Below, piece by piece: positions 22,472 to 33,494 of a stretch of DNA of 64,000 nt. Position numbers and translations under genes: made by a program. The stretch comes from Cercospora beticola (taxonomy: Eukaryota > Ascomycota > Dothideomycetes > Mycosphaerellales > Mycosphaerellaceae): contig NC_088936.1 in assembly GCF_033473495.1 (NCBI RefSeq), forward strand, positions 3,534,001 through 3,598,000. Reading direction: 5' to 3'. Position 1 is the first letter of the stretch. Each line of letters starts with the position of its first letter. The notes under the pieces are model-generated. The model was not told where the DNA came from. It saw only the letters and a list, made by a program, of their open reading frames with translations, and made no database searches.

Positions 22472-23829
22472 CTAGTACGCTTTATCCGCATCAGGTCTCT
22501 CGTTGAGCCTGCCCCGTCTCCTTCGCATGCTATCTCTTCTGCTGGGATTGCTTGATTCCATCGATGTTCCAATGCCAGAGTCGAAAAAATCGACATCTTC
22601 GTCTTCGTCATCAGCTTCCGCCGCGGGTGTCACTGGACGCAGAGCTGACTCTTCGTCTTCCTCTTCTTGCTTGATGCCATTCACAGGAGGGATGTAACGC
22701 AATGGCGCTTGGCCACCCAATGTTGGGAAAGTGCGTTCGGTGTCCGATAGTGCCGGCTTAGATTCGTCTTCCTCCTCACGTTTGACCGTTGTCTTGTCGT
22801 CCGGCAGCTCTGCCTTCACCTCTCCTGGCTCTTGCTGTCCAGAGATATAGAATGATACGACACCCCACGCCAATGCGAAAAAGACCAGCTCTGTGGTCCA
22901 GAAGGCGGTGATGAAAATCGCCGCAGAGATTATGCGATGATTGTACATGAACCACCTGAGGCCCGTGAATCGCGCTCGAAAGTGTGCCACGGCGCTGTAG
23001 ATCTGCAATCGGTGCGTGCTTTGTACCTCGAGACGTAGAGTCGCAGGCAAGCCAGCCGAGCCCCTAGCAAAGACCGCTTTCTCGAATATCGGCACGCGCA
23101 ACTTGTCCTTCTCTTCCCTGAGGTTGAAGAAGTACCACGGCAGACTCTTCGCGGTCTGGATGGCGTCCACTATCCAACTCCTGTAGGGCACCATTGCTGG
23201 CCGTCTGGAAACAGCTACCACGCTGCCCGCGCCATCTTTCGTGCTGTCAGGTGACACTGCTGACCTCGCGGCATCAACAATCTGGTCGGCTACAGTTCCA
23301 GCAGAGTACATTGTCACTTCCAACATGAAGTTGCCTGCCTCTCTGTTGTCCATCGTCCTCGGCATATCCAGCTCGACGACAACATCATATCCCTGACCAC
23401 CGATGAGGTCCGGCGTCAGGCTCACAGTTCCATGAGGATAAGGGTGCTCTTTTGTGCGCGTGATGACATTCCGGTGCAATTCGTCGTGCGATTTGTAGAC
23501 ATTATCGAACTGGAGGTGGATCGTACGCTCGAAGCCGATGCGCGGGATGTAGGACCAGTAGAACAGAGCGTAGGCAGTGACTGCCAGGGCGAAGAGGACA
23601 AGGGTCGTCGCGAATACAAGGAACGTGGTTAGGTAGGCCCGGAGAGCGGTGCGTGAAACGAAGGGTCGGATGGGACGTAGGAGGGCGGACTGGCACGCGT
23701 CAGTGCAAGCCAGATTCAGCGTGAATGAGAGCGGTGCACTTTGACTGCGCCGATCAGGCCCCGTGGTCGCTCGTCATCGTCGTCGAACTCATCCTCCGAG
23801 TACTTTCGGCGTGTTCGAGAGGCCATCAT
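22472..23829 (-). CDS. Seipin (lipid droplet assembly protein)
   Basis: Exons 23829-23740 and 23689-22472 joined across a 50-nt intron (branch CACTGAC, acceptor CCAG), giving 435 residues. After a short acidic N-terminus comes RPIRPFVSRTALRAYL, then membrane helix 1 (about residues 50-75, TTLVLFALAVTAYALFYWSY). The lumenal domain (about 80-280) contains the typical GxxYDVVVELDMPRT and NFMLEV elements, with helix 2 near 283-312 (FITAFWTTELVFFALAWGVV). The cytosolic tail is long, acidic and Ser-rich. The two-helix topology with a large lumenal beta-sandwich is that of seipin, which organises ER-lipid droplet contacts and droplet biogenesis. ATGATG at the start leaves the first codon ambiguous by one residue. 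Confidence 0.85.
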
Positions 23830-24289
23830 GCCACCTTGCGCGTGGTGTCGTGCATTCACATGTTCATGGATGGTTGAGAGAGGTGTACGGCGTGAAATTG
23901 GACGGGAGACGAGACGAGGCTGATGACGTCGCCTTCTGCAACGAGAGCACTTCTCGTTTTCATGTGAAAAAAATTGACACGAACACGACACGATTTACAG
24001 GTAACGGCCACGCTCAGCATACCTTCTATGCGCTGCCATTTCTTCAAATTCTCTCAGCGAAGTCTTAGCGGGGAAGATATCGATGTGCAAGCCGTCCCTC
24101 CACGCGCTTCCCAATTGCCGGGTCGGTCAACTGGTCATTGCTGTGGTTGTACGCCAGATCGACATCCATCCGCTAGTGTCTTCCCACTTCCGACCAATGT
24201 GCGTGTCTGGTCACAACCGCTTCAGTCAAGGTTACACTCCGGGTGCGCTCCTGCGACAGCTTGACCAAGTTCTTGGGTCGTGGTCGACT
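23830..24289. other. Intergenic, promoter of the seipin gene
   Basis: 460 bases with no supported gene. It should contain the seipin promoter and the 3' end of the methyltransferase transcript. Confidence 0.4.
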
Positions 24290-25397
24290 TCACGTCCGCA
24301 TGGCTGCAATCTGCCGGGCGAAGTTCGACCGGAGATTCACCTCTGAGAAAAGGAAAGCTCCTTGTGTCTCGGAGACCGGCTTCTGCCCAACAGCCATACA
24401 CCTGGTGAGGTTCCATGCAGCACCTTGCCTACTCTCTCTTGTCGCTCCGCCAAGCAGTCCTCGAAGGTATCTCACCTTTTCCGCATCAATGAGCCCCTTT
24501 AGCTCAGCGCCATCGATCAATTCTTGAAACACGAGCAGCGTCAGATCGTGCATAAACGCCAAATGTCCAACACTGGAAAGCCTCTTTTCCATCGCCACCT
24601 GTTGAACATTTTGCACCAAGAGGTACTCATCCAGCCTTGGGGGCCATTCGGGTTTAGGGGTGTAGCGTCTCATGTTTGCGAACTCCTCTTCAAGCTTGTC
24701 GATATTGCTTTGAGCATGAGCAGCTGACACTTTCGTGAAATGTCGATTGAGAACGTCCCATTCGTCCCATTGTAGCCAGCCACCAGGTTTCAGCATCCGC
24801 AGCAAATTCCTGAGTAGTGGCGCAGGGTCGTTGTCCTTCACAACGCAGACAAAATGGCGAATATGGATGACATCGTACTTCTCGACCAAATCCTCAGTCG
24901 GCGGACGAAAGACATCGACGAGGCGAAGATTGATGTTGTGAGGCAACCATTCTCGAGGCGGCATTTGCCCGAAAGATATGTCGATCGCGTCAAGCTGGGC
25001 GGAAGGAGGGAGATGTGATGCCAGATCTAGAAGCCATATTCTGGAGGAATCGTGAGCGATCGATGATTGGCAACAGGAATGGATAGCTACTCACCCTGTG
25101 CCTGTCCCGATATCTGCCACGCGTAGGTTTTCCTTGCCTCGAATGGCATCCTGTATGCGCGGATGAAGGTTGTATCCAAAGCTACATCGACGTCAGAGCG
25201 TTGCGTGGACCGGATCTCGCTCCTCAAACTCACGAAGACTGCCATATGTAGTGCGACAGGTTCAATCTCGCAGAAGCCGCGGCGTCCCGGGTCAGAACAT
25301 AGTCGTCGTTCACGTCAATTGCTGAATCCGGACGTGGGGAGGGCTGTTCATATGCGCTGTCGCCATTGGTTTGACTATCATCACTTGGTGCGCCCAT
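24290..25397 (-). CDS. SAM-dependent methyltransferase (class I, LaeA/UMTA-like)
   Basis: Three exons (25397-25234, 25181-25095, 25040-24290), phase consistent, 333 residues. Splicing assembles the SAM-binding motif I as VADIGTGTGIWLLDLA near residue 80, with later elements LDAIDIS (motif II acidic residue), NLRLVDVFRP (motif III) and LKPGGWLQWDEWD, the post-motif typical of fungal UMTA/LaeA-like methyltransferases. An N-terminal NxDYVLxRxxxASxRLNxQHxxW-like stretch (DDYVLTRDAAASARLNLSHY) is also family-typical. These enzymes methylate small molecules or act in secondary-metabolism regulation. No adjacent core biosynthetic gene is visible, so the substrate stays unknown. The 52-nt and 54-nt introns have GTGAGT donors. 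Confidence 0.85.
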
Positions 25398-26139
25398 CTT
25401 TCAATGCGAACAGAGCTGAGCTGAGAAGGTCGGTGCGGAGAAATTGATCGAGGATGATGCCCGCCATTTTGGAGTGAACTGCCTGGAGCGAACGCTGTAT
25501 TCACATGCCGAGCCAGGCCATCCCATGCAATGCTGCGCTGGCATTCACGCTTGCGGTTCGTGATGACCCGTTCCGAGGCCAACTCGTGCAAATCAGAGTT
25601 CATCATTCCCGTTTAGGGCAGTTTGGCGGGCAGTGGGTCGAGGTATAGTGAACAGGCTAGAAAGCTGGATACAGCAGACTAAGGCAGAATTACGTTGCGA
25701 AAAAGTTCCGAGCGGGCAGCGGGTACCATCCTGTGTTCGCGGCTTCAGTGTATCATGGCGTGATGAAGGTCAGGGTTTCTGGTTGAAAGTGTGATGGCCC
25801 AATCTTCCAGGCATCGCGTGAGGTCCGCGTCTGCGGTGGTGAGACAGCGTCACAATCATGTCTTTGCGGTCGCGAGGTCGATATGCACGTCTGCAGCGTG
25901 CAGGTACGGCGCCGTACAACGAATGGCGGCGCGCGGAAAGTTGCTGCAGCTGCGGATTGGTTGTTGCCGACTGAATGCCAAGCGAAGTCGTTCGCTCTTG
26001 CGGAGCCAAAAAATGTCAGCATTCCATGTGTCGGCCTCCGTAGCTGCACAAACATGACGACCTACATTATTCGACGTCGTTCCACTACCATATCGCCGCT
26101 CCAGCTGTTGTCCAGCGGCGAGAACACAGTGCAGCGGGA
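25398..26139. other. Intergenic between divergent genes
   Basis: About 740 bases separating the methyltransferase start (minus) and the F-box gene start (plus). Short frames on both strands are unconvincing. Confidence 0.45.
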
Positions 26140-27878
26140 ATGGAGAGCGCGGGGAAGCTGCCTCTGACTCTGGTGGACGTCCTCTCGAACGCCGTGGTGC
26201 TTCGTCAAGTCACGCCGCACATCCCTGCGAGGGAACTCCTTCGGTTGGCAGTGACATGCAAGGCCATACGAGAGATTATTTACAACCACTCTGAAGCTTG
26301 GCGGTACCTCGACATCACCGGTGTGAAGCGAGCCATCATCAATACATCGCCTATCGACATTGGCGGCGTCTCATGGCGCGCCGAACGAATGGATGAGAGC
26401 CTCACCGAGGACGAGTTCTATGCAGGCCCTTTGCGCGGCATCTTAGGTCGCCTGCATTCAAAGAGAATCCTCAAATACGTCCAGACTCTGATACTCGACG
26501 GACTGACTGTGCCTGCCGACCTGGTGAGAGAGATTGTCGCCGAGGACCGCTATCATGTGCGCGTGCTCAGTTTACGCGAGTCGAAGCAATTGAACATCAC
26601 GAAACTGCAACAAGTTCTGCGATACATTGTGCGGCCAACAAGGCCTGACGATACTCCGCACCTCAAAGCGCTCTATTTCTTTGGGCAGAGGGACGTCTTG
26701 GTATCGCCTGCCGCTACGAAACAGCTGTCCAAACCAGACCCGCCGGCCCTAGGGGTGATGAGCAGTGCTGGTGCGCAGATTGGCGCAGATTGGAATCAAA
26801 GATCTCAGCATGATCTGATACCAAAAATCTTTGATGACGAGAGTAGATGGTACGGCTGTAACGGCCGAGTAATGAAGCGACCCTACTCAGAATGGGCCGA
26901 AACACTGCAAGTGTGCCGCGGACTTATCAGCTTCGATGCCGTATTGTGCAGAGGGCCAAGGCACGACATCACCAAGGTCGCAAGCAAAGACTTCCTGCAG
27001 CCCACCATCGCCACCATCGCTTTAGGACCAGAGGGCTGTCAGGACTGTCACAGCAGCCCAGAAGGACCTGCAGTGTTTGGAGAGAGAGCCCATGACGCCC
27101 TACCTCTTCTCGCGCCAATCCCACTACACTCCTCGACAGTTCGTGGGTGCGTTCGACCTGAACCCCAAGAAGATGGCAAATTTCCCCAACTCATCCTCCG
27201 ATGCGAAGATTGTCTGCGTGGCCGTTGGTGCGAGCAATGCAATCGATGGTGGTGCGAGAACTGCTATCAAGAGCCTCCATCGCGTGTCTCTCTACGGACT
27301 GAGATGCAGCACCTCGAGATGCAAGAGGATCTTGAACGTGAAGGGTGGGCGGCTGTGAATAACGCGCCGAATGGCAATCAAGTCAAGGTATTTTCTAAAC
27401 TCTGCGTTGAACGCTGTCTGGTCGGTGAAATGATGGCTGGCGCTGGCAGTAATGGCATGTGGGGATAGGAATCATCTCACTCCTCGACATTGCGACATGC
27501 TACTAGCTGTGGCCCAGCACATGACCTGCGTCTCGCCTCCGACCGAGGGTAGAACAACTGCGTCCATTCGCCAAAGTCACTGACTCCGTTCTCAGAGCTC
27601 GCCAACGCAACCAAGGCAATCATACGTCGTTCACAGTGATATAGGCGTGCACCGCGACTGTTGGGTTTGCGGCCGCACTTGTGCGCATTGCAAGAGCGCT
27701 TTGATCCGCCGCTGCGAGAGATGCAGAGAAGAGTACTGTGCTTTGCATGACGAGAATTGCTCGGAAACGAAGGTATGGATCAAAGTCAATTTGAACAATA
27801 ACAAGAGAAACTAATTATTGGAAGTGTGGATGGTGCGCGTTCACAGGTAGAAGGACTCGTGTGGTGCCAGATTTGTAA
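26140..27878 (+). CDS. F-box-type protein with Cys-rich C-terminal zinc-binding region
   Basis: The main exon (26140 onward) reads ELLRLAVTCKAIREIIYNHSEAWRYLDI, an F-box-like N-terminus, then leucine-rich segments, then a Cys cluster CEDCLRGRWCEQCNRWWCENC. If unspliced it ends at 27468 (442 residues, closing GAGSNGMWG). A second model splices the GTAATG donor at 27449 to 27645-27772 and 27825-27878. It is phase-perfect, gives 496 residues and adds CWVCGRTCAHCK, RRCERCREEYC and CGWCAFTGRRTR, a zinc-binding tail I believe occurs in related fungal F-box proteins. Both forms may exist. The expected role is substrate recruitment for SCF ubiquitin ligase, inferred from the F-box-like region only. 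Confidence 0.6.
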
Positions 27879-28314
27879 AATGGCAATCATGGCTCACATG
27901 CAATGCTGGAATGCTGTCCGATGCACACACGACAATACTGATCCTACTTGGCGTTGAGAGCCTGACATGCAAATGATGGGCCGACATGTCGCGCATTCGC
28001 ACAGTGTAAGACTCTAGGCAAAATCGGTAACAGCGTGATGATTCGCAACAACTACGAACCAAGTGAAAGAAAAGCACTTGGAAGGCATGGCTTATCTCCA
28101 CAACCGACGTCACAGCAGGATTCCCTGTCAGAACAAAGTGACCAGCGAACTTTAGCACCCCACTAAAAGTGTTCGCAGAGTGGGCATTCCACCAATACGT
28201 GGACTTGTGATCACAAACATGTACAAGAGCCTTTGTTCTCACCTTCTCAGAATACCTTGTTGCAGAAGAAGCGCAAAACCACCTTGGGCACTATCGCAAT
28301 TACGATCATTTACC
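27879..28314. other. Intergenic and amidase 5' region
   Basis: Contains the amidase promoter. The amidase reading frame is open upstream of 28315, with an ATG at 28219 that could encode a presequence. No other gene is seen. Confidence 0.4.
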
Positions 28315-29922
28315 ATGTCTGGATCGCGGCCAAAATATCAAACGTTGGCCGAGTTACACCAGGCTTATCAAGGCGGCAAAACTGTGAAAGAAGTCACGGA
28401 ACAGTATTTGGACATCATTGAGAGCAGCAAAGACTTGAATGCTACCACTGTCGTGAATCACAAAGCTTTAGAAGAAGCTCAACAGCTCGATGTGAGTGAT
28501 CGTCGTGGCCGATTTTGCAGTCCACCTATTTTTGCAGACATTTGAGACTTGCATTCTTACCACATCGAACTGACTTCATCGCCAGGAACTTGCACAGGAA
28601 CAGCGAGGACCGTTGTTCGGGCTGCCAATTGTCGTGAAAGATCAGATCGAGACGGCAGGCATTGCTACAGCATATGGTAGCAAGGTCTGCAAGAACCATG
28701 TCCCAAGTCAAGATGCAACTCTCGTTCGCAAATTGAAAGACGCTGGTGCTGTCATTCTTGCAAAGACGACAATGCCCGATTGGGCTGCTTCTTGGTTCTC
28801 AACCTCGTCACTGAGCGAAACGACGAAACATCCCATAGACAATTCGCGAGATCCAGGTGGCTCGTCGAGCGGTAGTGGCACAGCTGTCGCTGCAGGTCTC
28901 GCTCTTGCGGCGATTGGAGGCGACACTGGCGGCAGTATTCGACTTCCGGCGAGTTTTTGCGGTCTTGTTGGTGTACGTGTCACGCCTGGAAGAATTAGCA
29001 GAGATGGCATGTCGTCACTTGTGGTTACACAAGATACTCCTGGACCTATGACGCGAACGGTCGAAGATGCTGCTCGAATTTTGGATTGTCTTGTTGGCTT
29101 CGACGAAAAGGACGATTTCACGTCGATCAATGCTCTTCGGCACGAGACAGAGCCCCAGTCTTTTGTGGACGCCATCAAGGAGCCTGTACTGTCGGGTAGA
29201 CGTCTTGGCGTACTCCGTCAAGCATTCGGAGAGCACAAAGGCATCAACTCCGCGCTCGACAAGACCTTGTCGGAACTCCAAGCATCGGGCGTGGAGCTCA
29301 TCGACGTCGAAATCCCAGATCTCGAACAACTCAAAGAGCAGACCTCAGTCTACGTCCTTCGGTCTCGATCAGACATCAACAGCTTCCTCGCATCTCGCGA
29401 CGGCCTTCAGCATCTGAAGATCGAAGATCTGCAAGAGAAAGGAGACTATCATCAGTGTCTGGACCTGATAAGTGCATTGGCAAAAGGACCGAAAGACCCT
29501 TTCCAAAGCCCTCATTTCAGTAAAGCTCTCAGCGCGATTCAGCACTTTCAGCGTACTGTCATGAGTTTGTACGCGAAGCACAAACTAGATGCGATAATAT
29601 ATCCGACTTGCCAGCTTCTGGCGCCCAAGACGCAGGATCTACTGGATCTGAGGTGAATTTCTGAATGATCTGAGACATCGCGAATTCTTATGCTGACGAG
29701 ATTTGCAGGTGGACTTGCTTGAACTATCCCACCAACACAGTGATAGCCAGTCAATTGCTGTGGAGTGCTGTTTCGGTGCCGATGGGGACAGCGAAGGATG
29801 ATGAGTATCCTGATGATCCGGAATTGCCTGTGGGATTGGAGATCTTGGGACTGCCAATGAGTGAAGACAAGTTATTGAATTTGGCTGCTGGTATCGAGGC
29901 GATGAAGGAGGCCAAGAGTTGA
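28315..29922 (+). CDS. Amidase-signature-family hydrolase
   Basis: Three exons (28315-28491, 28586-29652, 29709-29922) give 485 residues. The Ser-cisSer-Lys triad is visible: Lys77 in PIVVKDQIETAG, the Gly/Ser loop GGSSSGSGTAVAAG (about 150-163), and the nucleophile Ser176 in GGDTGGSIRLPASFCG. These enzymes hydrolyse amide bonds of small molecules or fatty amides; substrate not predictable. The upstream ATG at 28219 in the same frame would add 32 residues rich in Arg, Lys, Ser and Leu without acids, a possible mitochondrial presequence. I chose 28315 because family members usually start close to this point. The last exon is required: without splicing at 29653 the frame stops immediately and the conserved C-terminal strand (LPVGLEILG) would be lost. 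Confidence 0.85.
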
Positions 29923-32900
29923 TTGCTCGAATCTAGCGTCTCGACATTGTTTCCTCGCTCTTCGCATCGCATTGACCATGTTTTGCTCTGCAGTATAGCA
30001 CGTTGCGTACGGCGCAAACCCGTGTCTGGCCCCTGTGACCATGCCATGGGCAAGAAATCTGCTCTCGGAAGCTCCTGCGCGCTACTCAGCTCTTTCACCA
30101 TGCGTGCTCATGCTCCACCCCTATCGTACACCATCCCCAAGTCGGTAGTTTTACATCTCGCATGCTGCGTCGTCGTAGATACGTTTAGATCCTGCAGCTT
30201 CATTAGCCCAATACTAAGACATCTGATACTTGCGCGGTGAAAGCCGTACGGAGGAAGCAGAATCTCAGCCCAGCTACTGCTCAAAAATGCAACACCTCCC
30301 TGTTCATACCGTCAGTCTACATTGCGCATCATATGCTCTCCATCTCCAGTCTTACTGCAAAGAACGCCAATGATGTGACCACGCTCCTGTTGTCGGCGCT
30401 GGTGACCCAGTTGTATGTTTCGCGCGCGAAGCCTCCTCTTGGGGCTGCGCGGGGACCGCCGATGGCAGTTCCTCGTCCCTTTGGTGGCATTGTGATTATT
30501 CGGCGAACGAGAGGATGGAGATGGGTGGAGATGGATTTCTTGAGGTGGAAGGTAGATGTTCAGTCCGTGACGTCTGAACTTGCACTTCAGAAAGTCTTGG
30601 CGGGTTTGCTTCACTGTCACTCCCGAAGCTCCGCTCTGAACAAACACTTTGACACCATCCACAACGACGAGCATGATACAAGGACTTCTCACGCGAATGA
30701 TTCACACATACTGAAGTGAACGTTCGAGCGTTCAGCACACTCACCGCTTTGTCAATGTCCGACCTTCCCAGACCGATGCCTGGCAATTGCGCGCTGAGCA
30801 ATGAGCGTCCATTTTGCATGACAGCGGCTCGCCTGGAATTTCCAGAGCGTCAAATGACTCCGAAGTAGAGTTTACCTCAGAGTGTTTCTGCAATGCCGAT
30901 TACTACAATACTTCAACAACGTCCAGAAAGTCCTGGGCGATGCCGAAGAGCTCTGAGCGGTGAGCTGGTGGCGGCCAAGAGGAGACATACGCGCAACATC
31001 AGAGCTGGGGTCTAGGAGATACCAGACGTATAAGACTCAACATTTCACGACTGCTGATAGGCGTCGGTGCTGCTCGTTACAGGGATGCCACCGAACATTC
31101 ATCCAAGACGTGTTCTGGCCCTCACAGACCGCCTGCAACCAGACTGCCACGTGCAACCTTCCAGAATGTCACGCGTAAGGCTCGACATATCCTTCGGTCA
31201 GTCCATCAATCATGGTGACAGCGAACGATATTCAATGAGTTAAGGCCAGGGATATCTGCGTATGATTCGGCTCGGAGCTATGAGGCTCAAGCGCCTGCAA
31301 TGCAACAAGCAACGATCTTGCATGTTGATCAGGGCATATCGGCCCACCGGGTCGACATCACCTGCTCTATGCTCACCGCCAGTGACTTGAAGAATCGAGG
31401 GCTCTCATTATTCATGCTTCCACCTTGCGCGCACCGACTCATGCGACTGAACAGAGCTTGAGTGCGCATGCGCCCATCTTCACGTCGGAATCCTATTCAC
31501 ATCGATAGCGGGCTGGACTGGCGATGTGCAACTTCACCAGATGGCGTAGACTAACGGGAGGCAGGCCGCAGCCTGGCTGAAGAAGAAATGAGGGTCGTCG
31601 GGTGAGCGTGCCGGGCGCAAAAGCAACGGGCAAGACCGTCAAGTCGTGCCGTTATCTGAAGACCACGAAGTGAGAAGCAGCAAAGACGACTACTTTGCGC
31701 CAGCTGCTCGCAACATTGTCTAGAACTTCTCATGCAAAATTGTTGCTGCCGAGACACTACCCTGACGGTCCTGACCAGACACCCTGGATCGTCGTCGCCA
31801 TCTTGCCATGTTCCATGTGCGCCACGTGTCGACCAGAGTTTATAACGGTCGCTGGCTCGTGAAAGTTCCAGAGACCAAACTGACTTTCGATCGTGTGAAA
31901 CTTTACTGCTAGAAAGCCACGACACACACGCGGCTGCGAACACGGCCCTACTTTGCGAGGAAGAAGGTCGATGTTGCTCGTGAAGAGTACTGACAGAGTC
32001 GCCGCCTGCCGCAAACCTACAGCAGCGCTGAAAGTTCGAATACGATATGCGTTGTAGTGGAGCGATATTGGAATCCTGCAGCTTGTCCGGCAGCTAAGCC
32101 TGTTTGCCCTGGTCATCTGCGATGACTTGCATGGGTCGGGAGCACCCTTTGGGCTACACTTCTCTCGCGTAGCATTTCAGCTTGAAGCACTTCGCCATTT
32201 TTTAATCAAAACTGCTGCACAATGCGGTGACACGTCCGTCACAGAGCACGACTGACTCCCAGCGAGCGGCCTTGACCTCGCCTACACGTCGTGAGCCGAG
32301 ACATGCAGCGGCGCTTGCGCTTATCCGACACGGTCCCAAACAAATGGTCCCTCCGGGCCCCTCAGAAGTTCACACTGACAAGGCGTGAACAGTGGTTCCA
32401 GTATCCTCCGATGGCCGAGTCATGGCGAACGTCTCGAATTGGCGTGTTTTTCCACGCGGTCGGGACCATTGTTCTCTAGCCTACTGTCTGAGACAGGCGT
32501 CTGCACAGCGTCATTATCTTTGAGCCAACAGAATTCTGCCGCTCTGCATGCACGAATGGAGCGGTGTTGAGCTGCGGCTCTGACATATGTGGGCTATGCA
32601 CCAGGCACAAGAGCTCCTTCGCCGATCGGCCTTGCACGAGCACCCGTCCGCCACACGAATAGAGTACTTTCCACATTCGCTGGCCGCAGGAGGTAGGGGC
32701 CGAAATACTGCAAGCGATCGCGGCACCGATGCCTATCATGCCGGTGTGGACGAGCTAGCACTGCTTTTGGCGAGTCCTGTTAAGCTCCAACGCTCGAAAG
32801 GGACTTCACGTGCCTCCATGCGAAAGCAATGTCGGCTAACGCACGAGCTAAGCGTATAGACTTCGACCGCACGACCGTTTTGGAACTTTCGGTGACAGGT

Positions 32901-33494
32901 CGCGCTGCCCCACAATATTCCTCGACCGCAACGATGGATGCGTTTACGAGACGTCGCCGCAACCCTCAGTGTGTCGGCTGGCAGCATGCAGCCTGTTCTT
33001 CCACGCAATCGCGTAGAATAGTGAATCAGCCCCGCAGTGCCATCCATCGCCCGCCGAATGCGGTATCAGGCTGGGGCCAAGCTTTCATATTGAGCGTGGC
33101 ATCTCGGCATCCCAAGATCTCAACACGGCGCCTCCTTCGCTTCACCGGCCGCGGTGGCATCGACTATACCTGAAAAAGTGCTGTTCTCAGCTGGCCAATG
33201 TGCTTGGATGTCACGCCACAAGACGCCAGGCGCTCGAGGCTGGCGTCGGATACTCGTCAGCGCACACGGCGAAGGCTGCAGAACAAGAAGTTTATCGGCT
33301 CTCACCATGGAGCATCTCGACCGTTTCTCGTGACGAATGCCCGTATCTATAATAACATGGCCACTCTTGGCCCTTTGGTAGAACCTAGCCCTACTCGCCC
33401 TCTTTGCAACTTCCCTAATTCACTTTTCTCTAACTGTCTTGCCTAGGCGAAGATCATCTTGTTGCACGTGGCTTCGAGTCACACACCCAACAGG
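29923..33494. other. Gene-poor region, 3.6 kb
   Basis: The longest stretch without a convincing gene. The best frame (30237-30719, plus, 160 codons) has no recognisable domain and starts without a persuasive context. Minus-strand frames at 31551-32116 look random. I saw no terminal inverted repeats, target duplications, transposase motifs or simple-sequence arrays. It may hold the long promoter of the WSC-oxidase gene, a non-coding RNA, or an eroded gene. Confidence 0.45.

Noticed and set aside
30237..30719. 160-codon plus-strand frame in the gene-poor block
   Set aside because: No domain, no good start context, and overlapping frames on the other strand are equally long.
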